Shown here: piece by piece, positions 9,751 to 19,577 of the stretch
How positions within the stretch are numbered: position 1 is the first letter of the stretch
Layout of the letters: each line of letters starts with the position of its first letter
Source of the DNA: Bartonella vinsonii subsp. vinsonii
GTDB taxonomy: Bacteria; Pseudomonadota; Alphaproteobacteria; Rhizobiales; Rhizobiaceae
NCBI RefSeq assembly: GCF_902825235.1
Contig: NZ_CADEAJ010000002.1
Span: forward strand, 62,001-126,000
DNA: 64,000 nucleotides
Reading direction: 5' to 3'
Position numbers and translations under genes: made by a program
The notes under the pieces: generated by a model
Database searches by the model: none
What the model was told of the DNA's origin: nothing
Seen by the model: only the letters and a program-made list of their open reading frames with translations

Positions 9751-11412
9751 TCACATGTTCAAATACAAGGGACCCTCGCTGCCTTGCGGACAGGTCCAAT
9801 GAATATTTTGGTTGGGATCTTTGATATCGCACGTTTTACAGTGTATACAGTTTGAAGCGTTGATAACATAAGTTGTCTGATCATGATGGTTTAGCCATTC
9901 ATAGACAGCAGCAGGACAATAGCGGGTAGAAGGTCCTGCATAAATTGCGTATTCAGAGTCTTTTTGTTTTTCTAATGAAGATATTTTTAAATGGCATGGT
10001 TGATTTTCTTCATGATGCGTATTGGAAAGTGCAACACTGGAAAGGCGATCAAAGGTGACAATACCATCTGGTTTTGGATAAGCAATGGGTTTAAATTTTT
10101 CTGCTGGTTCAAGACATGCATAGTCTGCTTTTCCGTGGGAGAGTGTTTTAAATAAAGAAAAGCCAAAAAGTTGTTGCCACCATATATCAAAGCCGGCAAG
10201 TTTAATCCCGTATTTTGTACCATATTTTGCCCAAAGTGGTTTGGCATTGCGCACTTTATAAAGATCTTTGCCAATGGGCCCTTTTCGCCAATGTTCTTCG
10301 ATTTCTTTGACTTCATCATGAGCACGTCCTTGCGCAAGAGCTGTAGCAATCTTCTCGGCTGCTAATATGCCAGATAAGATGGCGTTGTGTGAGCCTTTGA
10401 TACGAGGAACATTGACAAAACCAGCAGAACAGCCAATAAGCGCTCCTCCAGGAAAGGTCAGTTTTGGTACAGATTGCCACCCTCCTTCGCTAATAACACG
10501 TGCCCCATAGGAAAGGCGTTTTGCGCCTTTGAAGATCTCATAGAGTTTGGGATGTGTTTTAAAACGTTGAAATTCTTCAAAGGGAGAGAGATAAGGATTT
10601 TTATAATCTAAATGGACAACAAAGCCTACAGAAATTAAATTGTTTTCCTGATGATAAAGAAAGCCTCCACCGCCGGTATCATCCTCTAAGGGCCACCCCG
10701 TGAAATGCTGGACTAAACCGGATTTATGTTTTTGGGGATCAATTTCCCAGAGCTCTTTGAATCCGAGACCAAATTTTTGTGGTTCACGGTTTTTGCTAAG
10801 ATCAAATTTTTGTATCAGTTGTTTGGCAATGGAACCACGTGCGCCTTCTGCAATGAGAATATATTTTGCCAATAAAGTCATACCAGGCATGTAATTTTTC
10901 CCAGGAGTTCCATCTTTGTTAACGCCCATATCACCTGTAAGAACACCGATGATGGCTCCTTTATCATTTTGGATGGTCTCTGTGATCGAAAAACCAGGAT
11001 AGATTTCTACGCCTAGTGCTTCAGCTTTTTTGCTAAGCCAACGGCAAACATCACCGAGCGAAACGATATAGCATCCGTCATTGGATAAGATTTTAGGGTA
11101 AAAAATATTGGGAAAGAGTGTGGCGTGTTTTGGCTTTAGAAAAAAAAATTGATCACTGGTGACAGAGGTTTTGAAGGGATGATCCTGTTCATTTCTCCAT
11201 TCTGGCAAGAGTGTATTAATGCCAATGGGGTCAACAACTGCCCCTGATAGAATATGTGCACCAACTTCGGTCCCTTTTTCAACAATTGTGACAGAAAGTT
11301 CGGGATTAATCTGTTTGAGACGAATTGCTGCCGAAAGTCCTGCGGGACCCGCTCCGACAATGACGATGTCAAATTCCATACTCTCACGTTGTTGATGCAA
11401 AGCTGCATTCAT
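9751..11412 (-). CDS. electron-transfer flavoprotein-ubiquinone oxidoreductase
   Basis: This 553-residue enzyme passes electrons from reduced ETF to ubiquinone at the inner membrane. An FAD dinucleotide motif, VGAGPAGLSAA, is near residues 19-29. The C-terminus has the ferredoxin-like [4Fe-4S] cysteine set: CPAAVYEW, then CIHCKTCDIKDP and WTCPQG. Length matches the family (about 550). An internal start at residue 12 (MEFDIVIVG) is possible. It follows etfA after a 3-base gap, so etfB-etfA-ETF-QO form one leftward operon. No acyl-CoA dehydrogenase is next to it, so the electron donors must be encoded elsewhere. Confidence 0.95.
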   Translation of the reverse strand: MNAALHQQRESMEFDIVIVGAGPAGLSAAIRLKQINPELSVTIVEKGTEVGAHILSGAVVDPIGINTLLPEWRNEQDHPFKTSVTSDQFFFLKPKHATLFPNIFYPKILSNDGCYIVSLGDVCRWLSKKAEALGVEIYPGFSITETIQNDKGAIIGVLTGDMGVNKDGTPGKNYMPGMTLLAKYILIAEGARGSIAKQLIQKFDLSKNREPQKFGLGFKELWEIDPQKHKSGLVQHFTGWPLEDDTGGGGFLYHQENNLISVGFVVHLDYKNPYLSPFEEFQRFKTHPKLYEIFKGAKRLSYGARVISEGGWQSVPKLTFPGGALIGCSAGFVNVPRIKGSHNAILSGILAAEKIATALAQGRAHDEVKEIEEHWRKGPIGKDLYKVRNAKPLWAKYGTKYGIKLAGFDIWWQQLFGFSLFKTLSHGKADYACLEPAEKFKPIAYPKPDGIVTFDRLSSVALSNTHHEENQPCHLKISSLEKQKDSEYAIYAGPSTRYCPAAVYEWLNHHDQTTYVINASNCIHCKTCDIKDPNQNIHWTCPQGSEGPLYLNM

Positions 11413-11415
11413 GGC

Positions 11416-12339
11416 TTATAAAGCTTTCTCCAGTTCAGGAATAATATGGTGAAGATCGCCTACAAGGGCATAGTCAGCAATTTGCATGATGGGGGCTTCT
11501 GCATCTTTATTAATCGCTACGATAATTTGTGCATCCATAATACCGGCTAAATGCTGGATTGCACCGGAAATGCCAACAGCGATATAAAGTTCAGGGGCAA
11601 CGATTTTTCCTGTTTGTCCAATTTGCCAATCATTGGGAGCATAGCCAGCATCAACGGCTGCACGGCTGGCACCCAGAGCAGCTTCTAGTTTTTTTGCAAG
11701 GGGAAGAAGGAGTGCCATGAACTGCTCTTGTGAACCAAGACCGCGTCCGCCTGATATAATAACACGTGCTGAAGTAAGATCAAGGCGATTGCTTTTGTTG
11801 GTTTCTGCTTTCACAAAAGAAGAAAGATTGGGGTTGGGCGCTGGTGTTATTGTCTGAATGGGAGCAGAATTATCATTGTGAGAAGCCGTTGGTGTGAAAG
11901 CGGCGGTACGAACTGTTATAACTTTTTGATGATCATTGGTGCGTACAGTTTCGAGAGCATTTCCTGCATAAATTGGTCGTTTAAAGGTATCTGGTGCAAG
12001 AACTGCGATAATGTCTGAAATTTGCATGAGATCAAGAAGAGCAGCTACACGGGGCATTACATTTTTGCCGATACTGGTAGAGGCAGCCATGATCACATCA
12101 TAATCTTTTGCTAATTTGACAATTGTATTTGCCATAGGTTCAGCCAGTTGATGGGCTAAATAATCAGCTTCTGCGATAAGCACTTGGCGCACACCAGTGA
12201 GTTTTGCATGGCTTTCGGCAATTGCTTGGACGTTTATTCCACAAACCAAAATATCGATTTCGTTATTGATTTCGTTAGCGGCGGTAAGTGCTTTTGCGGT
12301 TTGCTCTGTATTTTGTTCGGCCAATAAAAGAATTGCCAT
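11416..12339 (-). CDS. etfA: electron transfer flavoprotein alpha subunit
   Basis: This 307-residue protein has a divergent N-terminal domain and the conserved C-terminal FAD-binding domain. The latter contains ISGGRGLGSQEQF, AGYAPNDWQIGQTGK and AVGISGAIQHLAG, which are the EtfA/FixB signatures. With EtfB it makes the heterodimer that collects electrons from dehydrogenases and delivers them to ETF-QO. It lies between etfB (52-base gap) and the ETF-QO gene (3-base gap). Confidence 0.96.
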   Translation of the reverse strand: MAILLLAEQNTEQTAKALTAANEINNEIDILVCGINVQAIAESHAKLTGVRQVLIAEADYLAHQLAEPMANTIVKLAKDYDVIMAASTSIGKNVMPRVAALLDLMQISDIIAVLAPDTFKRPIYAGNALETVRTNDHQKVITVRTAAFTPTASHNDNSAPIQTITPAPNPNLSSFVKAETNKSNRLDLTSARVIISGGRGLGSQEQFMALLLPLAKKLEAALGASRAAVDAGYAPNDWQIGQTGKIVAPELYIAVGISGAIQHLAGIMDAQIIVAINKDAEAPIMQIADYALVGDLHHIIPELEKAL

Positions 12340-12391
12340 ACCTTTTTACCTTTTTACGCAGTTTTTCTTTTGATCACTTTGTTCTCAAATA

Positions 12392-13138
12392 TTAAATACA
12401 ATTTGTTCGTTTTAGAACACTTACAAGTTCTGCTACATGAGCCATTTTAACACCGGGTTGGCGGGGTTTTGGTTCTTCAACGCTTAAGGTTGTTAAGCGT
12501 GGTTGCGTATCTATGCCAAGATCAGCAAGTGCTTTTTGTTCGATGGCTTTCTTTTTTGCTTTCATGATGTTGGGTAGAGAAGTATAACGCGGTTCGTTTA
12601 AGCGTAGATCAGCGGTCATCACTATAGGAAGGGGGAGGCGAATGGTTTGAGTGCCGTTATCTACTTCGCGGGTAACTGTTGCATGCCCGTTTTCTATGTT
12701 GAAATGCGATGCAAAAGTTGCTTGCCCCCAGCCAAGAAGAGCTGCTAGCATTTGTCCGGTTTGGTTGTTATCATCATCAATGGCTTGTTTTCCCAAAAAG
12801 ACCATATCTGGTTTTTCTTCATGAACAATAGCTTTAAGAATCTTAGCGATTGCTAAGGATTCGAGTGTTTTTTCCGTTGTTACAAGGATGGCACGATCAG
12901 CACCCATTGCGAGTCCCGTTCTCAAAGTTTCTTGTGCAGCTTCTGGTCCAATTGAAACGAGAACAACTTCGGAAATTTTGCCGGATTCTTTTTGGCGAAT
13001 TGCCTCTTCCACGGCAATTTCGTCAAAAGGGTTCATAGACATCTTTACGTGGGATAAATCAACGCCTGTGCTATCAGGTTTGACGCGTATTTTGATATTA
13101 TAATCAACAACACGTTTGACAGCGACAATTATCTTCAT
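12392..13138 (-). CDS. etfB: electron transfer flavoprotein beta subunit
   Basis: This 248-residue protein has the EtfB/FixA opening [14 protein letters not shown] and the conserved segment [32 protein letters not shown] and the adjacent VTREVDNG are further family motifs. It binds AMP and pairs with EtfA. It is the first gene of the leftward ETF operon, so the operon promoter should lie in the AT-rich 590-base region to its right. AGAGGATCAT just before the ATG gives a ribosome binding site. Confidence 0.96.
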   Translation of the reverse strand: MKIIVAVKRVVDYNIKIRVKPDSTGVDLSHVKMSMNPFDEIAVEEAIRQKESGKISEVVLVSIGPEAAQETLRTGLAMGADRAILVTTEKTLESLAIAKILKAIVHEEKPDMVFLGKQAIDDDNNQTGQMLAALLGWGQATFASHFNIENGHATVTREVDNGTQTIRLPLPIVMTADLRLNEPRYTSLPNIMKAKKKAIEQKALADLGIDTQPRLTTLSVEEPKPRQPGVKMAHVAELVSVLKRTNCI

Positions 13139-13827
13139 GATGATCCTCTTTGTTTTTTGACTACAACTTTATAGTAATCTTCACAAGAAACCAAATCGTT
13201 TAGAATTGAATTTCATTTATCATTGATTTTCCCATTATATAAGCTTTCTTGCATCTGTTTATACCTTTTTCTCAATGTTACGCGTCTCTCATTTTGTTTT
13301 TTGTGCACTTTAAATAGTTGTTACCTTTGCTTGAATAAAAAGAAAAAACAATATGCCTTTATTTGAAATAAATGCGTTGGTCATAGTTTATAAGATAGTG
13401 TTAAAGAAACTTAAAATAAAAGCGATGGAAAATAGTATCCAAAGAGCAAAATGAAAAGAGTCTTTTTTTGTTCCGCATGTACAGTTTGTGGTGGGATAAG
13501 AGTTCTTGAATATAAGGACAAAAGGGTGAAAAAGCTAAAAAGAGGCATGATTTTTCCATTTAGACTTTAGGAAAAGTAAAATCAAATATGGTTTATTTGA
13601 ATATTTTTAGAAGTTCTTAAAGCTCTATTTACTAAAGTAGAGCACATTTCTCTATCATTTGTGCGATTCTTTGCAAAAAAATAAGAAAGCGTAGCATTTG
13701 TAAGGATAATGAGGGAATAGCGTTTTTGAATACCAAGAGTCATACTATAAAGCAGGTTAAGCATGACAACCCTTCTTTTTTTGTTGTTGAACAAAAGGAG
13801 GGGAAGGACACGTCTACGGAAGTAACG
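13139..13827. other. divergent intergenic region upstream of etfB
   Basis: About 690 bases between the leftward ETF operon and the rightward hypothetical gene. It must contain both promoters. I see no gene; the leftward 70-residue ORF at 13582-13794 is low-complexity and overlaps the start of the next gene. Confidence 0.4.
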
Positions 13828-14544
13828 ATGTCGGATATTGCTAAAAAATTACGCTCTGTTTATGCACAAATGCAAATGAAGCACACGCCTCGTCATTCGG
13901 TATCGCAAAGTCCTGTGGAAGAGGATTTTAAATCTTACTTGGATGATATTAGTCGGGCAATTTTGGCTGAGTATTCTATGCGCCGTCAAAAAGAAAAAAA
14001 GCTTTTTGCGTGTTTAGAGCAGATTAAAACGCTTGTTCAGGGATTGCAGAGCGAAAAGAAAATCTTAGAAGAAGCAGTGATAACACGGCGTATGTCTCGT
14101 TCAAAATCATCTGATTCTGTTGTGCAGCACCTGGCTCATATGGCATGTGAAAAAAATCAAGAACGCTCGATGCTTCAAGAGGGAGCAAATTTTTCTGGAC
14201 AAAACATCATAACGCCAAATCCCAAAAATGTTGAAAATATTTTGCAACAAGGGAATAAAAGCTCTTTACCAAGTGATGTTCTGAAGACTCCTTCAAAAGA
14301 GACTGTGAAGCTTGTGGGGCATTCCGCAAGAGAAGAAAGGCGCTCGGATGTTCAAGAATCTGGTCATTGCACTGAGAGTGAATCGTTGTCTTCCTTAAAG
14401 GTAGAGCCTCAGAGGCATTTTTCTTTTTTACGTTTTTTTGTAAAAAAAATACTTCCTTGTTTTTTAGTCGTTGCATTTATGGCTGTGATAACGGTATGCT
14501 TTTATGACTTTTTAAGAGGGGCTCTTTTAAATTTTATGATTTAG
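13828..14544 (+). CDS. hypothetical protein with C-terminal membrane anchor
   Basis: I do not recognise a family. The open frame extends upstream to a TTG at 13726, but the ATG at 13828 is better placed, with GGAAG five bases before it, giving 238 residues. The N-terminal two-thirds is charged and helical (SDIAKKLRSVYAQMQMK, then a possible coiled coil around LEQIKTLVQGLQSEKK). A low-complexity polar middle follows. The end carries one strong membrane segment (LPCFLVVAFMAVITVCF) after a basic patch, which suggests a cytoplasmic domain tethered to the inner membrane. It stands alone between the ETF operon and the TauE gene. Confidence 0.6.
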   Translation: MSDIAKKLRSVYAQMQMKHTPRHSVSQSPVEEDFKSYLDDISRAILAEYSMRRQKEKKLFACLEQIKTLVQGLQSEKKILEEAVITRRMSRSKSSDSVVQHLAHMACEKNQERSMLQEGANFSGQNIITPNPKNVENILQQGNKSSLPSDVLKTPSKETVKLVGHSAREERRSDVQESGHCTESESLSSLKVEPQRHFSFLRFFVKKILPCFLVVAFMAVITVCFYDFLRGALLNFMI

Positions 14545-14703
14545 GGTCATTGATATAAGATGTTTTGCACACATGATTTTGCAAAAGCATGGATGGCATC
14601 TTAAATTATTTTTTAAAATATGCGACAAAGAGTATTGAAGAAGGGGATTGTTGGAGAGGGGCTCTCTATCTAAAAACCTCAAAAGATCTTGAAGGTTCTG
14701 TAA

Positions 14704-15624
14704 GTGAGTATTTATTTACCAATTGCTGAAATGTCACTCAACATGCTAATCTTGATTGGTATGGGGGGGGTTGCTGGTTTTTTTTCAGGTCTTTTTGGTA
14801 TTGGCGGCGGGTTTCTCATCACGCCTTTATTGATTTTCTATAATATTCCTCCTGCTATTGCTGTTGGAACAGGAGCCAATCAGATGATTGCATCATCTGT
14901 GACAGGGGCCATTACACATTTTAGAAGACGCACTCTTGATATCAAACTTGGTCTTCTTTTAGCAGTGGGAGGGGGAATAGGCTCTGTCATCGGGATACAG
15001 ATTTTTTCTGTTCTGAAAAAATTGGGGCAATTAGATCTCATGATTTCGCTTCTTTATGTGATTCTTCTTGGAAGCATAGGAAGTTTGATGATTATTGAAA
15101 GTTGGTGCGATATGCTGCGCCAGCGCAAGGCACCCAAAATCAATATGCGTCTTGCTAAGAGGCATAATTGGATTCATCGTTTGCCATTCAAAATGCGTTT
15201 TCGGACATCTATGATATATGTCAGCATCATTCCAGTTTTAGGGATTGGTCTTATTGTTGGGTTATTGTCTTCTATTATGGGAATTGGCGGGGGATTTTTT
15301 ATGATACCAGCGTTGATTTACCTTTTGCGTGTTCCAACCAGTGTGGTGATTGGAACTTCACTTTTTCAGATTACATTTGTGTCCTCTTTCACGACCGTTT
15401 TACAAAGTGTGAGTAATCAGTCAGTTGATATTGTTTTGGCTTTTTTGCTGATGCTTGGGGGAAGTATTGGGGCACAATATGGAACAAGGGCTGGACGCAA
15501 GTTGAAGGCGGAACAATTGCGTATGGCACTTGCATTTTTGGTGTTGATTGTATGTATGCGTCTTGCTTTTCAATTATTTGTACGCCCCGATAATCTTTTC
15601 TCTCTGGATATTCTGATGAGATGA
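14704..15624 (+). CDS. TauE/SafE family sulfite exporter-like permease
   Basis: This 306-residue protein is largely hydrophobic, with about eight predicted membrane segments in two repeats. Each repeat carries the family's glycine-rich motif: FSGLFGIGGGFLITP near residues 27-41 and LLSSIMGIGGGFFMIP near 188-203. TauE/SafE proteins export or import small organosulfur or sulfite-type anions; the substrate here is unknown. The start is GTG at 14704. It overlaps the next gene by four bases (ATGA), so the two are translationally coupled. This pairing with a TIGR02186 protein is, as I recall, common in Hyphomicrobiales. Confidence 0.9.
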   Translation: MSIYLPIAEMSLNMLILIGMGGVAGFFSGLFGIGGGFLITPLLIFYNIPPAIAVGTGANQMIASSVTGAITHFRRRTLDIKLGLLLAVGGGIGSVIGIQIFSVLKKLGQLDLMISLLYVILLGSIGSLMIIESWCDMLRQRKAPKINMRLAKRHNWIHRLPFKMRFRTSMIYVSIIPVLGIGLIVGLLSSIMGIGGGFFMIPALIYLLRVPTSVVIGTSLFQITFVSSFTTVLQSVSNQSVDIVLAFLLMLGGSIGAQYGTRAGRKLKAEQLRMALAFLVLIVCMRLAFQLFVRPDNLFSLDILMR

Positions 15625-16436
15625 AAATGGGTAGATTATTTTCTTTATGCATTTTTACTGGTTGCTTTTTTGTGGTGCCTTTTTCTACGTGGGCAAATGT
15701 TGGGGCAAAAGCTGCATTTGTTGATCAATTTGATCACGAAACTATCCAAATTATCGTAACAACTAAGACAATTACGGTTGATGCACATTTTGATGGTCGT
15801 GATCTTTATATTGCTGGTGTTTTGGAAAATATCGATCCATTACATTCTCAACAGAGCCGTTATGATGTTGTTGTCAGCCTAGAGGGGCCGGCTCGGACTA
15901 TGGTGATGCGGGAAAAGAAACGGAATGCTGGTGTTTGGGTTAACACAGATTCCCTCACTTTTAAAAATGTTCCTCTCTTTTATTCTATGGTCACGACGCG
16001 TGAGATTGATGAGATTACTAGCGTTGAAGATTATAAACGCTTGGGGTTAGGATTATCTTATTTGTTGTTGCAGACGGATGAACAAGATTTGGGGAAAGTA
16101 CAAATTTTTCGTGATGAACTTATAAAATTGCAAAAGACCAAAAATCTTTATCATGAGGAAGTGGGTGGTGTGCGTTTTGGTTCTGGTGCGCTTTTTACAG
16201 CACATTTTCGGTTGCCGGCTAATACGCCTGTTGGACATTATCAGGTCCGCGCTTATCTTTTTCGCGATGGGCAATTTATTGATCGTGCAACCACAACTCT
16301 TGAAATTGTTAAAGCACATATTGCTTATACAATTTTTCACGCTGCCCACAAATATAGTTTCTTATATGGTGTTGTGGCCGTGATTGTAGCTGTTAGTACA
16401 GGCTTTTTATGTCGTTTGATTTTTCAAAAAGATTAG
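15621..16436 (+). CDS. TIGR02186 family membrane-anchored protein
   Basis: The 271-residue protein has an N-terminal signal peptide (hydrophobic residues 5-24, cleavage likely after TWA), an extracytoplasmic beta-rich domain, and one C-terminal membrane helix (about residues 243-264) ending in a short basic tail. It fits the conserved hypothetical TIGR02186 family of alphaproteobacteria, as I recall it from its place behind TauE/SafE genes. Its function is unknown. The 4-base overlap with the exporter gene implies that they work together, for example as a periplasmic accessory domain. Confidence 0.8.
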   Translation: MKMGRLFSLCIFTGCFFVVPFSTWANVGAKAAFVDQFDHETIQIIVTTKTITVDAHFDGRDLYIAGVLENIDPLHSQQSRYDVVVSLEGPARTMVMREKKRNAGVWVNTDSLTFKNVPLFYSMVTTREIDEITSVEDYKRLGLGLSYLLLQTDEQDLGKVQIFRDELIKLQKTKNLYHEEVGGVRFGSGALFTAHFRLPANTPVGHYQVRAYLFRDGQFIDRATTTLEIVKAHIAYTIFHAAHKYSFLYGVVAVIVAVSTGFLCRLIFQKD

Positions 16437-16458
16437 AAAAAGGCAAAAGCTAAGGCAT

Positions 16459-16722
16459 TTATTTTTTATGCAAAATGCGTAAAAGAAGAAAAATAGGCAC
16501 AACAATGATGGCTCCCATCATGGTCATATGGAAAAAGTTTGTAAGAGTTATAAATCCTGTTTCCCACAAAGATTTAAAAAATTCTGTTATTGTTCGCACA
16601 AGACTTCGAGGAGTCCATCCGAGAAAATTCAGCACGATACCAACAAGAAGTGAAAGCATGAGCAGCTTGATAGCAACACGCCCTAATGTTCCTCCAAGAA
16701 ACGCGTGAAAAGAATTGGACAT
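16459..16722 (-). CDS. small DUF6460-type inner-membrane protein
   Basis: An 87-residue protein with two membrane segments (about residues 14-33 and 62-82). The N-terminal part, FLGGTLGRVAIKLLMLSLLVGIVL, then LGWTPRS, resembles the DUF6460 family of alphaproteobacteria, whose function is unknown. It converges with the TIGR02186 gene, 22 bases away. AAAAGGAAAAAT lies just before its ATG. The family name is from memory of the motif; the membrane topology is seen directly. Confidence 0.7.
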   Translation of the reverse strand: MSNSFHAFLGGTLGRVAIKLLMLSLLVGIVLNFLGWTPRSLVRTITEFFKSLWETGFITLTNFFHMTMMGAIIVVPIFLLLRILHKK

Positions 16723-16803
16723 ACATATTTTTCCTTTTGTTCATTTGGATATATCTTTAGATATATTGTGTTTTCCTTGCATCATATCATGGAGGACTTA
16801 TCC

Positions 16804-16935
16804 TCAATAAGAAATGTTTCTTTTGTTTCTCCTTACTTTCTTTTCGAGCTCGCCGCCTTTTAATACTGGTGTAACCTCTGTGCTGGTTTCTGAAACACGC
16901 TCGTGTTCTGTAGGCATTTTTCGAGATATTTTCAT
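16804..16935 (-). CDS. possible 43-residue small charged protein
   Basis: This short leftward ORF begins MKISRKMPTEHERVSETSTE and ends in a basic tail, KKVRRNKRNISY. AAAGGA lies about six bases before the ATG at 16933-16935. It is highly charged and lacks a membrane segment or a motif I know. Its location is just upstream of, and in the same direction as, the DUF6460-type gene (81-base gap). The good ribosome binding site is the main support; it could equally be chance. Confidence 0.35.
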   Translation of the reverse strand: MKISRKMPTEHERVSETSTEVTPVLKGGELEKKVRRNKRNISY

Positions 16936-17063
16936 AGTATTCCTTTCATTAACTGATGGATATTCTTTTATTTCCATAAATTCGCAAGGGAATTTTATAA
17001 TGTTTCGACGTTTGGCATGATGATGAATTTTTTAGTGCGTCGAATATTTAATATCTTTATTTT

Positions 17064-17850
17064 ATAATAGATTAATATGTTGTGTACAGAATGTAATTTC
17101 AAGACATTCTCTTTTGGAAAGAGACTATTATCCTTAATAAAACTATGATTATATAAGTATTAAGATTAGATATTATAATCTCTATAAATTAAAATACTAA
17201 ATTTGTTTGTTAAAAAAACAGGCATAACAAGTGTAATAGAGTTGAATGTTTCTAAAAGAGTGGGGGGGAGATTGTAAAATGTATTGTTAAAAAAATTAGT
17301 TATGTGCGGGTGTGGGGGAGATATCAGGGTACGACCGTGTTTATACTTCAAGTCCTACTCATTTTTTTCTTAAAAGATGGGGGATATGAAGGGTTGTTAT
17401 TGGCGTGAAGTTATGGAAAACTAAAATTTCCTTCTGAATGAAGGGTTGGAAATGGTTATTTTAGCAACTTACGCCTTATCCAAACTGTTAAAATATCAAA
17501 TCATGATTGGGGCTTTTGAAACAACTGGGGGCAATTTAATGATATTTCTAAAAAATTGATGACACTTCTAGAAAATCGCAAAACGAAATTTGAAGAAGAG
17601 AATCTGTTTGATGAAGCAAAAAAGGAACCTTTGTTTTCTATATCCTCAGTTATAATGTGACATCATTCATTAAAGTGCTGTCATTCGTAATGTTTTCATC
17701 CTGTATCAGATTTGTTTTCATTGCATATTTTGTTTTTTCTCTCTCGTGTTTTGGAGGAAATGCGTGTTTGGCAAGAGGCTGCTGCTCTTGGAGGTTTTGG
17801 TATTTTGCCTTTAGGAGATGTGCTTTCTAAGCCTGATTTTATTTGTTTTG
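17064..17850 (+). pseudogene. decayed partial copy of xseA (upstream region plus 5' half)
   Basis: This stretch aligns by eye, in order, with 19640-20405 (the xseA upstream region and its first 215 codons or so). Matching blocks are the leader (ATATGTTGTGTACAGAAT here, ATATGTTGTGTATAGAAT at 19642), TTATGTGCGGGTG near 17300, and ACACTTCTAGAAAATCGCAA near 17560. The region near 17695-17740 still resembles the xseA segment encoding [12 protein letters not shown]. Frameshifts and stops are frequent, so no product is possible. The copy stops where the leader of the first peptide-binding protein begins. It is a remnant of a segmental duplication that included the xseA front end. Confidence 0.85.
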
Positions 17851-17899
17851 CATGTTGTTGCATGGAAAAATTATCCAATAATCTTAAAAGGAAAAGTCT

Positions 17900-19531
17900 A
17901 TGAATTTGAAAGGAAAAATATTGAAAGGGAGCAGTTCTTTTGTTGCTGCTGTTATTACACTGGGGATGTTTGTGCAACAGGTTTCAGCAAAAACACCTGC
18001 CGATACCCTTGTCATGGCTTGGAATCTCGATCCAATAAGTACATTTGACCCTGCACAACTCAATGATCGCTATGGAATTGAAGTGGTGAACAATATTTGT
18101 GATAATTTAGTCGTTTCTGCTACCGATGATGCAGCTAAAATGGTTCCTTCTTTGGCAAAGAGTTGGGATGTTTTAAGTGATGGCCAGAGTACGGTGATTA
18201 CTTTTCATCTGCGCGATGGTTTAAAGTTTAATGATGGTCGTCCTGCTCTTGCCAATGATCTTGTTTGGGGTATGAGGCGAGTTGTTAAATTGAAATTGTC
18301 CAATGCAGCAACATTTAATGAATATGGTATCACAGAGCAAAATGTTGATGAGGCTTTTCAAGCACCAGACGACAAAACGGTGGTGATGAAATTCGATAAG
18401 CCTTATCCAGCAGAGCTCATTCTTAGCAATATTTCCACCAACCGCACTGGTGCCTTGCTTGATCGTGAGACAATTATGAAATACGAACAAGATGGAGATA
18501 TGGGAAACCGGTATTTGGCTAGCCATTCTGCTTGTGTTGGTCCTTATCAGCTAAGCAGTTGGCGTCCTGGAGAAGCTCTTTTATTGCGTGCAAGTTCCAA
18601 TTATTGGGGGGAAGCACCTAAATTGAAGAAGATTTTAATTCGCCATGTTGCTGAGCCAGGGACTCAACGCTTATTATTGGAAAAACACGATATTGATGTG
18701 GCACGTAATCTGATGCCAGAGGATTTGACAGATCTCCAAGCAACAACAGATATTAAGGTTGAAAAAGTGTTGGCACCCTCCGTGATCATATGGGGTTTCA
18801 ATACGACAAACCCCATTTTTGCCAATGAAAAAGTGCGTTTGGCGATGCGCTATCTTATTGATTATGAAGGTCTTGGAAAGACCCTTCTCAAAGATGTTGG
18901 TATTCCGCGTGCAAGCTTTATTCCTCTTGGGACTCTTGGAGCTTTGGATGAAAAAGAAGGACAACCCTTTAAACTTGATCTTCAAAAAGCAAAACAACTT
19001 TTAACAGAGGCAGGTTATCCGGATGGTTTTGAGGCCAATATTTTTGCAGGAGCCTCTCCTTACCCGTTTGCTTTGCCCATTGCTCAATCACTCCAAGACA
19101 ATGCAAAAAAGGTGGGTGTGCGCTTTAAAATTGAACGTTTTGTAGGTACGTTGTTGTTTTCAAAACTTTACGCACGTGGTTTTGATACGATTTTTTTCGG
19201 ATGGAATAATGACTCTGCAGATCCTTATACAATGGCTTCACGCCTTATTTACAACCCTGATAATCGGTTTGAGGCGAAAAATACAGGCTATCCTAGTTGG
19301 TGCCATGGATATTTTGATAAAACTATGAATCAAAAGGTTAAGGACGTGTTGTTTGAAAAAGATCCACAGAAGCGAGCACAAATGTACGCTGATTTGCAGC
19401 GTGAATTTATGCAAAAAGGACCTTATGCTTTCATCTATCAGACATATAGTATTGTCGCAATGACACCTGATGTTAAAAAATGGGTTTGGAATAGTGCACC
19501 ACGTATCTTTTATAGTGCGATTGAAAAATAA
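17900..19531 (+). CDS. periplasmic peptide/dipeptide ABC-transporter substrate-binding protein, copy 1
   Basis: This 543-residue protein belongs to the SBP_bac_5 (DppA/OppA) family. It has a Sec signal peptide (about residues 1-30, cleavage after VSA) without a lipobox, then MAWNLDPISTFDPAQ, the typical mature start. It should capture peptides, or possibly heme, in the periplasm and deliver them to the permease. AAAAGGAAAAGTCT before the ATG is shared with copy 2. It is intact and separated from dppBCDF by xseA, tag and two paralogues. It is one of three tandem paralogues, so it may have a different ligand preference or be redundant. Confidence 0.93.
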   Translation: MNLKGKILKGSSSFVAAVITLGMFVQQVSAKTPADTLVMAWNLDPISTFDPAQLNDRYGIEVVNNICDNLVVSATDDAAKMVPSLAKSWDVLSDGQSTVITFHLRDGLKFNDGRPALANDLVWGMRRVVKLKLSNAATFNEYGITEQNVDEAFQAPDDKTVVMKFDKPYPAELILSNISTNRTGALLDRETIMKYEQDGDMGNRYLASHSACVGPYQLSSWRPGEALLLRASSNYWGEAPKLKKILIRHVAEPGTQRLLLEKHDIDVARNLMPEDLTDLQATTDIKVEKVLAPSVIIWGFNTTNPIFANEKVRLAMRYLIDYEGLGKTLLKDVGIPRASFIPLGTLGALDEKEGQPFKLDLQKAKQLLTEAGYPDGFEANIFAGASPYPFALPIAQSLQDNAKKVGVRFKIERFVGTLLFSKLYARGFDTIFFGWNNDSADPYTMASRLIYNPDNRFEAKNTGYPSWCHGYFDKTMNQKVKDVLFEKDPQKRAQMYADLQREFMQKGPYAFIYQTYSIVAMTPDVKKWVWNSAPRIFYSAIEK

Positions 19532-19577
19532 GGAGTTTGAAGTATTGTAAAATACAACAAGAGTATCATCATGCTCT

